In this document: one piece after another, positions 8,966-16,809 of the stretch
How the letters are laid out: the number at the start of each line of letters is the position of its first letter
Position numbering within the stretch: the stretch's first letter is position 1
Notes under the pieces: generated by a model
The model's database searches: none
What the model was told of the DNA's origin: nothing
The model's input: the letters and a program-made list of their open reading frames with translations, nothing else
NCBI GenBank assembly: GCA_025934775.1
Contig: JAICWO010000020.1
Coordinates: 1-64,000 of the forward strand
Source of the DNA: Gemmatimonadaceae bacterium
GTDB taxonomy: Bacteria; Gemmatimonadota; Gemmatimonadetes; Gemmatimonadales; Gemmatimonadaceae
Reading direction: 5' to 3'
Length of the DNA stretch: 64,000 nucleotides
Made by a program: the position numbers and the translations under genes

Positions 8966-9514
8966 CTACCACCCAAAATCTCCAGCCTGAAACGACACGG
9001 TGATCGCCACGTAGTGCGCGCGCCCCGTTCCGTCGACCCCTGAGAGGGTGGCACCAACACCAATCACGGTCCAATTCGCGTGCGCACCCGCTTCGTACGC
9101 GAGCGCACCCTGCGACGGAAACCTGAGGTCGCCGCACGCGTCACAACTCTCGACGGGCGTCGCACGGGCGAGACCGGCCGTCGCGGTGAAAAATGTGTGC
9201 CGCCCGCTCGTGCGGACGCCGGCCATCAGCGCGACGTCGTTCACGCCAGCGCCGACCCACTTCGCCGTGCCGGCAGCGCGCGCCGTGATCACGAAGCTCC
9301 GCGTCGAGTAGTTGGCGCTCCCGTTCGCCGCGATCGCGTAGCTGTTCCCCACCCCGATACCGCCGGAGAGCCACGCCGCATGATGCCACGCGGTGTCGGG
9401 CTGCGCGCTCTGAGCGCCGGCGCGCTGTGACACTCCCGTGAAGATCATGATGACCGCGACGATCACGAGCGCCACGCTGCCTCCTCCGATACGCGAATTG
9501 TAATGCGCCCGCAC
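8966..9514 (-). CDS. Secreted hypothetical protein, probably small envelope or beta-rich protein
   Basis: The 182-residue product has an N-terminal hydrophobic segment (SVALVIVAVIMIFTGVSQRA) and likely cleavage after AGA-QSAQ. The mature part is Gly/Ala/Thr-rich with alternating residues (SGGIGVGNSYAIAANGSANY, LSGVDGTGRAHYVAITVSF), as in outer-membrane beta proteins, and ends in an aromatic residue. CDACGD near residue 125 has two cysteines. It starts with GTG and is divergent from the MNT-HEPN gene. Function unknown. Confidence 0.6.
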   Translation of the reverse strand: MRAHYNSRIGGGSVALVIVAVIMIFTGVSQRAGAQSAQPDTAWHHAAWLSGGIGVGNSYAIAANGSANYSTRSFVITARAAGTAKWVGAGVNDVALMAGVRTSGRHTFFTATAGLARATPVESCDACGDLRFPSQGALAYEAGAHANWTVIGVGATLSGVDGTGRAHYVAITVSFQAGDFGW

Positions 9515-9550
9515 GCGTCGGCCCGATGCTGGACGATCCCGTCGCCCCGC

Positions 9551-9556
9551 TATACT
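9551..9556 (+). promoter_or_regulatory. -10-like TATACT box next to the MNT-HEPN start
   Basis: TATACT ends 8 bases before ATG 9565, so transcription would begin at or next to the start codon, as expected for a leaderless mRNA. No Shine-Dalgarno is seen before that ATG and no good -35 box is visible. Confidence 0.45.
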
Positions 9557-9564
9557 CTCGGCGC

Positions 9565-10305
9565 ATGCCGACGCGCAACGAAGATCCGCTGCTCGACGAA
9601 ATCGTTCGCGTGATCGTGGACGGTTTGCGTCCGGTGCGCGTGATGCTTTTCGGCAGCCGCGCGCGGGGGGATCACCACGAGGAGAGCGACTACGATCTGA
9701 TCGTCGTCACGGACGAAGCGATGTCGCGCGCCGTGGCGGAGCACGAGATTCGTGAGCGGATCCACGGTCACGGCTATCCGGTCGACGTGATCCTCTTCTC
9801 GCCCGCGGAATACGAGCGCAAACGGACAGACGTGGGCACACTGGCGTACGCCAGCGAGGCGGATGGCGTAGCGCTCTACGAGCGCGCGCCGCTGCCGCCG
9901 GTGCGCCGTGTGCACGAGAGCTCGAGCGAACCGCCGGAGTCGCTCGCCGAGTGGATGCGGCGCGCGGAGAGCGACTACCTGGCGATGGAAGCGCTCGCCA
10001 AGCTGGGCAGCCACCACGACGCGATATGTCTTCACGCGCACCAGTCCGCTGAGAAATTCCTAAAGGCCGCGCTCGTTCGCCGCCACGTGCGACCGCCGCG
10101 GACCCACGTGCTGCGCGCGCTTCTCGCGCGCTCGGATTCCGCGCTCTCGGACCACGTACGTTGTCGCGACGCGTGCAAGCTCCTCGACGATTTGTGGCCG
10201 AAGTCGAGATACCCCGGCAATCCCGAGCCAACCGCCGGCGAGACGCATGCCGCCATCGCCGCGGCCCAACTCGTCCGAGATCTCGTGCTCCCGCGACTCG
10301 GCTAG
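9565..10305 (+). CDS. Fused nucleotidyltransferase (MNT)-HEPN protein
   Basis: The 246-residue protein joins two domains usually encoded by separate toxin-antitoxin genes. Residues 1-100 are a minimal nucleotidyltransferase: G30-S31 (LFGSRARGD), D42 and D44 (SDYDLIVV), and a third carboxylate D74 (VDVILF). Residues about 125-246 are a HEPN helical domain (HHDAICLHAHQSAEKFLKAA) with a possible R-x4-H motif, RPPRTH. In MNT-HEPN systems the HEPN part is an RNase and the MNT part adenylylates it to neutralise it. A fusion would be a self-contained unit, or may have another role. ATG 9565 is preferred to 9526. Confidence 0.85.
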   Translation: MPTRNEDPLLDEIVRVIVDGLRPVRVMLFGSRARGDHHEESDYDLIVVTDEAMSRAVAEHEIRERIHGHGYPVDVILFSPAEYERKRTDVGTLAYASEADGVALYERAPLPPVRRVHESSSEPPESLAEWMRRAESDYLAMEALAKLGSHHDAICLHAHQSAEKFLKAALVRRHVRPPRTHVLRALLARSDSALSDHVRCRDACKLLDDLWPKSRYPGNPEPTAGETHAAIAAAQLVRDLVLPRLG

Positions 10306-10432
10306 CCCTCGCAATCACGCGTGCGGGTGCCACGGACCTTTGGTGTCCCTCATGCGTATTCGCTAGCACGATCCGACGCCGACCCACCCAGGCCCGCGGC
10401 GGCAGCACGCTCATTTCCGGCTCGGGACCCGC

Positions 10433-13093
10433 ATGTCGTGCTTACCGCTCGTCATCGTGTCGTTGTGGGTATTGGCTTTTGCGCGCGTTGGCGCGCAGCG
10501 TCCCACCGCGGCGGCGGCGCCGCGCGTCACCGCCGCCGCGCGCCGGACCGGCCCGATCGAGATCGACGGCAAGCTCACCGACAGCGCGTGGGCGAGCGCG
10601 CCGGCCTCCGACGAATTCGTCCAGAGCTATCCGAAGCCGAACGCGCCGGCCACCGATCCCACGATCGTCCGCGTGCTCTACGACGACGACGCGCTCTACG
10701 TGGGCGTGCGCATGTTCGATTCGCACCCGGACTCGATCGTCGGGCAGCTCACGCGCCGAGATCCGACGTCGATCTACTCCGATTACGTCTACGTCATCGT
10801 CGACAGCTATCACGACCGCCGCACCGCGTTCGCGTTCGGCGTGAATCCACTCGGCGTACAGCGCGACCTCCTCCTCTACAACGACAACGCGCAGGATCAG
10901 AACTGGGACGCGGTCTGGGAATCCGCGGCGACGGTCGACTCGCTCGGGTGGTCCGCCGAATTTCGAATTCCGTTCTCGCAGCTCCGCTTCGGCGGTTCGA
11001 CCGACACGACGCGCGTGTGGGGCTTCGAAGTATTTCGCGACGTCGCGCGGCGGAACGAGCGCGACTCCTGGGCGCCTTGGGATCCCGCGCTCAACGCGGT
11101 CGTCTCACGGTTCGGCGATCTGGACGGTCTCGCGGGTGTGCGCTCGCGCACGCACGCCGAGCTGGTGCCATACGTGAGCAGCAAGGTCACGAGCACGCGC
11201 GCGCAGGCCGGCGATCCGTTTCATCGCGGCACCGACGCGCAGCCGTCGGTCGGCGCCGACTTCAAAGTGTCGCTGCCCAAGGGGCTCACGCTCACCGGCG
11301 CGGTGAACCCGGACTTCGGGCAGGTGGAGGTCGATCCCGCGGTCGTGAACCTGAGTGCCTACGAGACGTTCTTCCCCGAGAAGCGGCCTTTCTTCGTGGA
11401 AGGGTCGGGGATCTTCGCCTTCGGCCAGACGAGGAACTATAACGCTTCTGAGTTTCAACAATACTTCTACTCGCGCCGCATCGGCCGGCCGCCCACGCGC
11501 ACGCTCCCGGCCGCGTACGTCGACGCGCCCGATGCGACGACGATCGCCGGCGCGGCGAAGCTCTCGGGGAAAGTGGGCGCGTGGACCGTGGGCGCGCTCG
11601 ACGCCGTCACGCCGGTGCAGGACGCCCGCTTTCGCGACAGCGCGGACGGCATCACCCAATCCGCGCCCGTCGAGCCGCTTGCCAACTATTTCGTTGGCCG
11701 AGTGAAGCGCGATTTCCGGCAGGGGCACACGAGCATCGGCGCGATGCTGACGGCAACGCACCGCGATCTGAGCGACAGCGCGTTCGCGCCGCTGCTCCAC
11801 GATCGCGCGATGTTCGGCGGCGTGGATTTCGAGCACGGCTGGGATCACAACTCCTGGTATCTGACCGGGTACGCCGCGGGAACGCAGGTCGCGGGCGCAG
11901 CGGGCGCGAACGGCTCCATCGCGGCGACCGAGCGCTCGAGCGCACACTACTTCCAGCGGCCGGATGCGCCGTATCTCCACTTGGACACGACGGCCGCCGC
12001 GCTCACCGGCGGCACCGCCGAGATCGCACTGCAGCACACGGGCGATCTCGCCGGATCCATCGATTTCAAGACCGTCTCGCCCGGTTTCGAGATCAACGAT
12101 CTCGGCTTCCAGAATCGCGCCGACTACCACGCGCTGGCGTGGCTCGCCGGATACCAATCGTTCAAGGCAGACCGCGTGTTCCGGACCCGCTCGATCGGCG
12201 TGTACGGCAATGACGAGTGGAACTACGGCGGCACGATGTTCTGGAACTCGCTCAGCGGGTTCGCCGACGGCTCGTTCCTGAATTTCTGGTTCCTCGACCT
12301 GACCTCGACGATCGCGCAGCCGGTGCTGAGCGATCGGCTCACGCGTGGCGGACCGCTCGCGCGCGTCCCGGGCACCATCACGAGCAACATGATCGTCGGG
12401 TCCGACGGGCGCCGCATGATCTCCGTGCAGTCGAGCAATTCGATCGAACACGACAGCTTCGGCGGCGGCAACTACTACGTGAATACGACAGCCCTCACGG
12501 TCCGTCCGGCATCGAACGTCTCGATCTCCGTCGGGCCGACGCTCACGCGACTCACGTCGAGCAATCAGTACATCGAAGCGGTGGCCGATCCGACGGCCGC
12601 CGCGACCTATGCCAACCGCTACGTCTTCGCCCGCCTGCACCAGACGACGCTGAGCGCCGACACGCGCGTCGATTGGACGTTCACGCCCACGCTCTCGCTC
12701 CAGATCTACGCGCAGCCGTTCGTCTCGGCCGGCCGATTCACCGAGTTCAAGCAGCTCGACCGGCCATCGACGGCGGACTACGGAGTGTACGGCGCCACCG
12801 AAGGCACGATCGCGGCGACGGCGAGCGGCTACACCATCGACCCGGACGCCGCCGGTCCAGCCTCGTCATTCGAGATCTCGAACCCAGACTTCAACGTCCG
12901 CAGCCTGCGCGGGAACGCGGTGCTCCGCTGGCAATACCACCCCGGCTCGGCGCTGTTCGTCGTCTGGCAGCAGCAGCGATCCGGCTCCGTGCCGGTCGGC
13001 ACGTTCGATCTGAGCCGCGACGTGGGCGCGATCTTCCGCGAGCCGGTGACGAATGTGGTGCTGGTGAAGGTGACGTACTGGCTCTCCGAGTGA
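10433..13093 (+). CDS. CBM9-like/DUF5916 outer-membrane protein
   Basis: The 886-residue exported protein has a signal peptide at residues 1-22 (ends FARVGAQ). Next is a carbohydrate-binding-family-9-like domain (about 40-215; GPIEIDGKLTDSAWASAP, YDDDALYVGVRM), then a DUF5916 region ending in many amphipathic beta strands typical of an outer-membrane barrel. The tail FREPVTNVVLVKVTYWLSE ends in an aromatic-containing strand. Family members are often annotated as hydrolases, but the substrate is unknown. VNLSAYETFFPEKRPFFVEG is the family hallmark after the first domain. It stands alone, converging on the AhpD-like gene across a long inverted repeat. Confidence 0.85.
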   Translation: MSCLPLVIVSLWVLAFARVGAQRPTAAAAPRVTAAARRTGPIEIDGKLTDSAWASAPASDEFVQSYPKPNAPATDPTIVRVLYDDDALYVGVRMFDSHPDSIVGQLTRRDPTSIYSDYVYVIVDSYHDRRTAFAFGVNPLGVQRDLLLYNDNAQDQNWDAVWESAATVDSLGWSAEFRIPFSQLRFGGSTDTTRVWGFEVFRDVARRNERDSWAPWDPALNAVVSRFGDLDGLAGVRSRTHAELVPYVSSKVTSTRAQAGDPFHRGTDAQPSVGADFKVSLPKGLTLTGAVNPDFGQVEVDPAVVNLSAYETFFPEKRPFFVEGSGIFAFGQTRNYNASEFQQYFYSRRIGRPPTRTLPAAYVDAPDATTIAGAAKLSGKVGAWTVGALDAVTPVQDARFRDSADGITQSAPVEPLANYFVGRVKRDFRQGHTSIGAMLTATHRDLSDSAFAPLLHDRAMFGGVDFEHGWDHNSWYLTGYAAGTQVAGAAGANGSIAATERSSAHYFQRPDAPYLHLDTTAAALTGGTAEIALQHTGDLAGSIDFKTVSPGFEINDLGFQNRADYHALAWLAGYQSFKADRVFRTRSIGVYGNDEWNYGGTMFWNSLSGFADGSFLNFWFLDLTSTIAQPVLSDRLTRGGPLARVPGTITSNMIVGSDGRRMISVQSSNSIEHDSFGGGNYYVNTTALTVRPASNVSISVGPTLTRLTSSNQYIEAVADPTAAATYANRYVFARLHQTTLSADTRVDWTFTPTLSLQIYAQPFVSAGRFTEFKQLDRPSTADYGVYGATEGTIAATASGYTIDPDAAGPASSFEISNPDFNVRSLRGNAVLRWQYHPGSALFVVWQQQRSGSVPVGTFDLSRDVGAIFREPVTNVVLVKVTYWLSE

Positions 13094-13139
13094 CGGCGCG
13101 TACGACGCCGGGAGGCGTCGAGGGGGCCGGTCGAGATCT

Positions 13140-13278
13140 CGACGTGGAGGCCGAGACCAGTTTCGAGATCGTGAGAGTCGAGACGCGAGGTGTGAGTGAG
13201 ATTGTGAATCGCGCACTTTGACTCGCGTCTCGAGTCTCGCGTCTCGCAATCTCGAAACTGGTCTCGCCGTCCACGTCG
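13140..13278. repeat. Long imperfect inverted repeat between convergent genes
   Basis: The left arm (about 13140-13176) contains gagaccagtttcgagat. The right arm (about 13242-13278) carries its complement atctcgaaactggtctc, and both arms extend to cgacgtgga/tccacgtcg. The arms match over ~37 bases with few mismatches. Further self-complementary gtcgagacgcgag/ctcgcgtctcgag lies inside. It could be a bidirectional terminator or a small non-autonomous element. Confidence 0.75.
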
Positions 13279-13320
13279 CGATGCCCGTCCGCTGAGCCGG
13301 ACTCAGTGCGGTGTGTCCTG

Positions 13321-13710
13321 TCAGCGCTTTTTGGTGAGCTCGGTCCAGCGATCTGCCGCTCGCCTGAGATGCGGAATCACGATCGACCCGCCGACGATCA
13401 ACCCGATCGACATCGACTCGAGCACCGCGTCGCGCGACACGCCTTCTTCGGCGCAGCGGACGAGGTGGTACGTCACGCAGTCGTCGCAGCGGAGGACGAG
13501 CGACGCGACGAGGCCGAGGAGCTCCTTCGTCTTCACGTCGAGCGCGCCGGCTTCGTAGGCGCGGCCGTCGAGGGCGAAGAAGCGGTTGATGACGAGGTTG
13601 TTCTCGCCGAGGATCTCGGCGTTCATCCGCTCGCGGAAGGCGCGGAATTCGGCGAGGGCGGCCGCGGCGTCGCCGGCCGCGGCGGCGTGATCGTGTATCG
13701 GTTCACTCAT
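13321..13710 (-). CDS. AhpD-like carboxymuconolactone decarboxylase family protein
   Basis: The 129-residue all-helical protein carries the family signature CDDCVTYHLVRCAEEG (about 75-90), a redox-active CxxC with a nearby histidine as in AhpD-type alkylhydroperoxidases. LGENNLVINRFFALDGRAYE and LDVKTKELLGLVASLVL precede it as expected. It probably acts in the cytoplasm on peroxides or as a thiol reductase partner; the substrate is unknown. The gene ends in TGA at 13321. A TPR protein gene lies just upstream on the same strand. Confidence 0.85.
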   Translation of the reverse strand: MSEPIHDHAAAAGDAAAALAEFRAFRERMNAEILGENNLVINRFFALDGRAYEAGALDVKTKELLGLVASLVLRCDDCVTYHLVRCAEEGVSRDAVLESMSIGLIVGGSIVIPHLRRAADRWTELTKKR

Positions 13711-13735
13711 ACCAGAATGCTCGTGGTGCGCTCCA

Positions 13736-14353
13736 TCACTGCTTCCAGGCGCGGAGCGTCTTTAGCGTTTGCTCGAGCGCGAGCCGCTGCGCAGTTTGCG
13801 TCGACTCGGCGAGCAGTCCTTCGTAGGTGGAGACCGCGAGCTTCAGCGCGACCGGGTCGTGCTCGTCGTTCGCGAGGCTCGTGGCGTTGTCGGCGAGGGC
13901 GGCGCGCGCGAGCTGGTCCTGCGGAAAGCGCTGCGTCACCTCGAGCCAGCGGTCCACGCGCTTCCGGAGGTCGGACTCGGCGAGCGCCCAGAGGTGCCAG
14001 GCGCCGCGGTTGGCCGGGTCGATCGACATCGCGCGGGTGGCGAGCTGGTTGACCGCCTCGGGTCCGCGGCCGGCGAGCCAGTACGCGTTCGCCAGCACCA
14101 CCATGGACTGGGCGTCGTCCGGCAGATCGGCGACGATGCGCTCGAACAGTGGAATCACGACTTCGGGCATCTCGCGGAAATCCTGCGCCGCAGCCTTGAG
14201 CAGGTCGGGCGCGGTGCGCTTCGCGAGCGCGCGGAGCTGGTCGAGGAGCAGGCCCAGATCGCCGGATCGATGGTACGATTCGACGTAGACGGCGAGCTCG
14301 CGGGACGGGTCGTAGAAGGGACTTGCCAAGGGGGGAGGCGAGGCTGGGGACAC
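13736..14353 (-). CDS. TPR-like helical protein, hypothetical
   Basis: The 205-residue soluble protein has TPR-style helix pairs. Examples are SMVVLANAYWLAGRGPEAVN followed by MSIDPANRGAWHLWALAESD, and VALKLAVSTYEGLLAESTQT. There is no signal peptide or membrane segment. It starts with GTG at 14353 and is 25 bases upstream of the AhpD-like gene, so co-transcription is likely. The role is unknown. Confidence 0.65.
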   Translation of the reverse strand: MSPASPPPLASPFYDPSRELAVYVESYHRSGDLGLLLDQLRALAKRTAPDLLKAAAQDFREMPEVVIPLFERIVADLPDDAQSMVVLANAYWLAGRGPEAVNQLATRAMSIDPANRGAWHLWALAESDLRKRVDRWLEVTQRFPQDQLARAALADNATSLANDEHDPVALKLAVSTYEGLLAESTQTAQRLALEQTLKTLRAWKQ

Positions 14354-14823
14354 CCCATAACGTAGAGACCCGGCACGAACTTCGCAGCGCGGGGTACCAG
14401 CAAGGAACCGGAATCGGCGAATTCAGGGTTGCGCCAAATGCTGCAAGTGGCGATACTCTTGGCGTCCGCCGGCTCGACCGCGACGTCGTCCTTCAGGCTC
14501 GTGCGTCAGGGTCCCCCGGTTCCTCGCCGATTGAGCGACCAGGGCCAGACGTCGAAAGCCGCGCCGTAGCGCCAGCATCGTTGGAAGCGCGTGAGGTGTC
14601 CGCGCCCCGACGGTACCGACAGCAGAGCACGCGTCGCGTCGTTTTTTATCCCGTCATACACAGCGTTTCATCGCAATCGCGTTTTACGCGAGCGATCCGA
14701 CGAGCGTACGTCCGTGGTGCGTCAGTGAGCGTGATGTAAAACCACGGCCGCTCGGGAAGATGCAGGGCCCGCAACATACACGGGCAATCGCAATCGATAT
14801 CACCATTTGACCCACACAATCGC
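14354..14823. other. Intergenic upstream of rho, no gene seen
   Basis: This 470-base region separates the divergent TPR gene and rho. Frames in it lack domains. It probably holds both promoters and a long rho leader; rho is often autoregulated by attenuation in its leader. No attenuator structure is clear by eye. Confidence 0.4.
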
Positions 14824-16515
14824 ATGACCGAAAGTCGACGCCCACCGCGGCGCGGACGTGGTGGCAGGCGTCCGTCCAACCGGACTGGCGCGGACACCGG
14901 CGACAATCCGTATCTCGAGGATGCCGAGGGCGCGAGCGCGCCGGAGACGGACACCGCACCCACAGTCGAAGCGCCGCCGGAGCCTCGCGCCGAGTCGCGA
15001 CCGGAACCACGGGCGGACGATTCGAACAGCGCCCCACCCCCCCCACCACCACCACGCCCGTCGAACGAGACCGGCGGCGGGAACTCGCCCGACGGCGGCG
15101 AATATACGGGCGGCGGCGACACCAACCCGCGGATGAACGGCGGACAGAATTACGGCGGCCAGCAGCCGCAAGGCTATCGCGAGCGATCCGATCGCGGTGA
15201 TCGGCCAGACCGCGGTGATCGGCCAGACCGCGGAGAGCGGGGAGATCGTGGTGACCGCGGCGATCGGGGCGATCGCGGCGACTTCCACGATCGACGCAAT
15301 GGACGCCGGCACCGCCGCGGCAGAGGGCGCGGTCCACGCCGGGAGAATCCGGCTGGCGCGGTCGCGCAGCAACCGCCGCAGCCGACGCAGGTCACGCCGA
15401 CCGGCGAGATGCACGGCTGGTTCGACGCGGCGCGCGACGCCGGCTTCGTTCGCCGCGCGGCGAACAGCTATCTCGCCGAGCAAGGCGATGCGTACGTCCC
15501 GCCGCAGGTGGTGCGTCAGTTCGCCCTCCGCCGCGCCGATCTGATCGACGCGACGATCGGCTACGACCAGCGCGGCCGTCCCACGGTCTGCGAGATTCGG
15601 ACGATCAACGGCGAGGATCCCCAGATCGCCGCCAAGCGTCCGGAGTTCAACTCACTCCCGGCGTCCTACCCCGAGCGCAAGCTGTTCCTCGAGACGGGCC
15701 GTCCGGCGAAGGGGGGTCCCGAGCTCACGCGGCGCGCGATCGACCTCATCGCGCCGATCGGCTACGGCCAGCGCGCACTGATCGTGGCGCCCGCCCGCGC
15801 CGGCAAGACGACGCTGCTCCACGCGATCACCGAAGGTGTCGCGGTGAATCATCCGAACGCGGCGCTGCTCATTCTCCTCGTGGACGAACGTCCGGAGGAA
15901 GTGAGCGAAGCGATCTCGTGGGGCGTGGGCGAAGTGATCTCTTCGAGCTTCGACCAGCCCGCGCAGCGGCACGTGGAAGTGACGGAGATGGTCCTCAACC
16001 GCGCGCACCGACTGGTGGAAGGCGGTAAGGACGTGGTAATCGTGCTCGACTCGCTCACGCGCATGGCGCGCGCGCACAACACCGCGGAACGCGGCACGGG
16101 GCGCACGCTCTCGGGCGGACTGGATGCGACGGCGATGGCCAAGCCGAAAGCCTTCTTCGGCTCGGCGCGCTCCATTCCAGAGACGTCCGGTGGCGGCTCG
16201 CTCACGATCATCGCGACGGCGCTCGTCGAGACCGGCTCGCGGATGGACGACGTGATCTTCGAGGAGTTCAAGGGCACGGGCAACTGCGAGATCAAGCTCG
16301 ATCGCGGCTTGGCCGAAAAGCGCATCTATCCGGCGATCGACATCGCGACGAGCGGCACGCGTCGCGAGGAGAAGCTGTTCCGTCCGGATCAGATCGACAG
16401 CGTGTACACGCTCCGGCGCGGTCTGAGCCAGATGCCGCCGCAGTCGGCGATGGAGTGGCTGATCAAGCGGATCGCGGCGACGGTGAGCAATGACGCGTTG
16501 TTGGCGGGGCTTTGA
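14824..16515 (+). CDS. rho: Transcription termination factor Rho with long disordered N-terminus
   Basis: The 563-residue protein is a hexameric RNA-dependent ATPase that releases stalled RNA polymerase. The C-terminal ~370 residues are standard Rho: an RNA-binding region (about 195-285; HGWFDAARDAGFVRRAANSY, ADLIDATIGY), P-loop APARAGKTT at 322-330, Walker B VVIVLDSLTRMARAHN, and FFGSARSIPETSGGGSLTII. The first ~190 residues are unusual: Pro/Glu/Arg-rich, a run of seven prolines, then tandem D-R-G-D/D-R-P-D repeats at about 122-153 and an RGR-rich basic segment. Such insertions occur in high-GC Rho proteins and may add RNA binding or phase separation. No neighbour is co-transcribed. Confidence 0.95.
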   Translation: MTESRRPPRRGRGGRRPSNRTGADTGDNPYLEDAEGASAPETDTAPTVEAPPEPRAESRPEPRADDSNSAPPPPPPPRPSNETGGGNSPDGGEYTGGGDTNPRMNGGQNYGGQQPQGYRERSDRGDRPDRGDRPDRGERGDRGDRGDRGDRGDFHDRRNGRRHRRGRGRGPRRENPAGAVAQQPPQPTQVTPTGEMHGWFDAARDAGFVRRAANSYLAEQGDAYVPPQVVRQFALRRADLIDATIGYDQRGRPTVCEIRTINGEDPQIAAKRPEFNSLPASYPERKLFLETGRPAKGGPELTRRAIDLIAPIGYGQRALIVAPARAGKTTLLHAITEGVAVNHPNAALLILLVDERPEEVSEAISWGVGEVISSSFDQPAQRHVEVTEMVLNRAHRLVEGGKDVVIVLDSLTRMARAHNTAERGTGRTLSGGLDATAMAKPKAFFGSARSIPETSGGGSLTIIATALVETGSRMDDVIFEEFKGTGNCEIKLDRGLAEKRIYPAIDIATSGTRREEKLFRPDQIDSVYTLRRGLSQMPPQSAMEWLIKRIAATVSNDALLAGL

Positions 16516-16556
16516 GGGGAGCGTGGGGGGTCGCTGCGCTGTAGGGTCGCTGCGCT

Positions 16557-16684
16557 GTAGGGTCGCGTCGGCCTATCGGCCTCGCTGATGTACGGCCTGC
16601 GGCCGTGTCACCACGTCACGCCGTTTCAGTCGCCGAAGGCGACGCACTCCAGCGAGGGCCCGGTATGGCCCGAGGCGACCCTAC
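16557..16684. repeat. Palindromic dispersed repeat, copy 1
   Basis: The 128-base element starts gtagggtcgcgtcgg and ends cgaggcgaccctac, so its ends are inverted. Nested inverted pairs lie inside (cctcgctg/cagcgagg, cgccgaaggcg, tacggcctgcggccgt). It is closely similar along its length to the element at 23704-23836. Extra gtagggtcgc and gcgaccctac-type units sit on both flanks (16541-16550 and about 16705-16713). Confidence 0.9.
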
Positions 16685-16809
16685 AGGCGGCGCTGTGCGC
16701 CGCCGACCCTACAGGCGCGCACTCGCGCGCCGGCCAGCGAGCGCGGCAGTATCGCGCGAGCGGTACACGCAGTTGAGGCGGTCTAGCCTTTGCTTCACCA
16801 CAGACCGTC

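Noticed and set aside
11105-12640. 511-codon minus-strand ORF opposite the DUF5916 gene
   Set aside because: Arg-rich shadow frame typical of high-GC DNA. The plus-strand protein is strongly supported.
16588-16776. Short plus-strand ORF with a similar counterpart at 23738-24067
   Set aside because: The two translated sequences resemble each other only because both lie in the palindromic repeat. There is no ribosome-binding site or domain.
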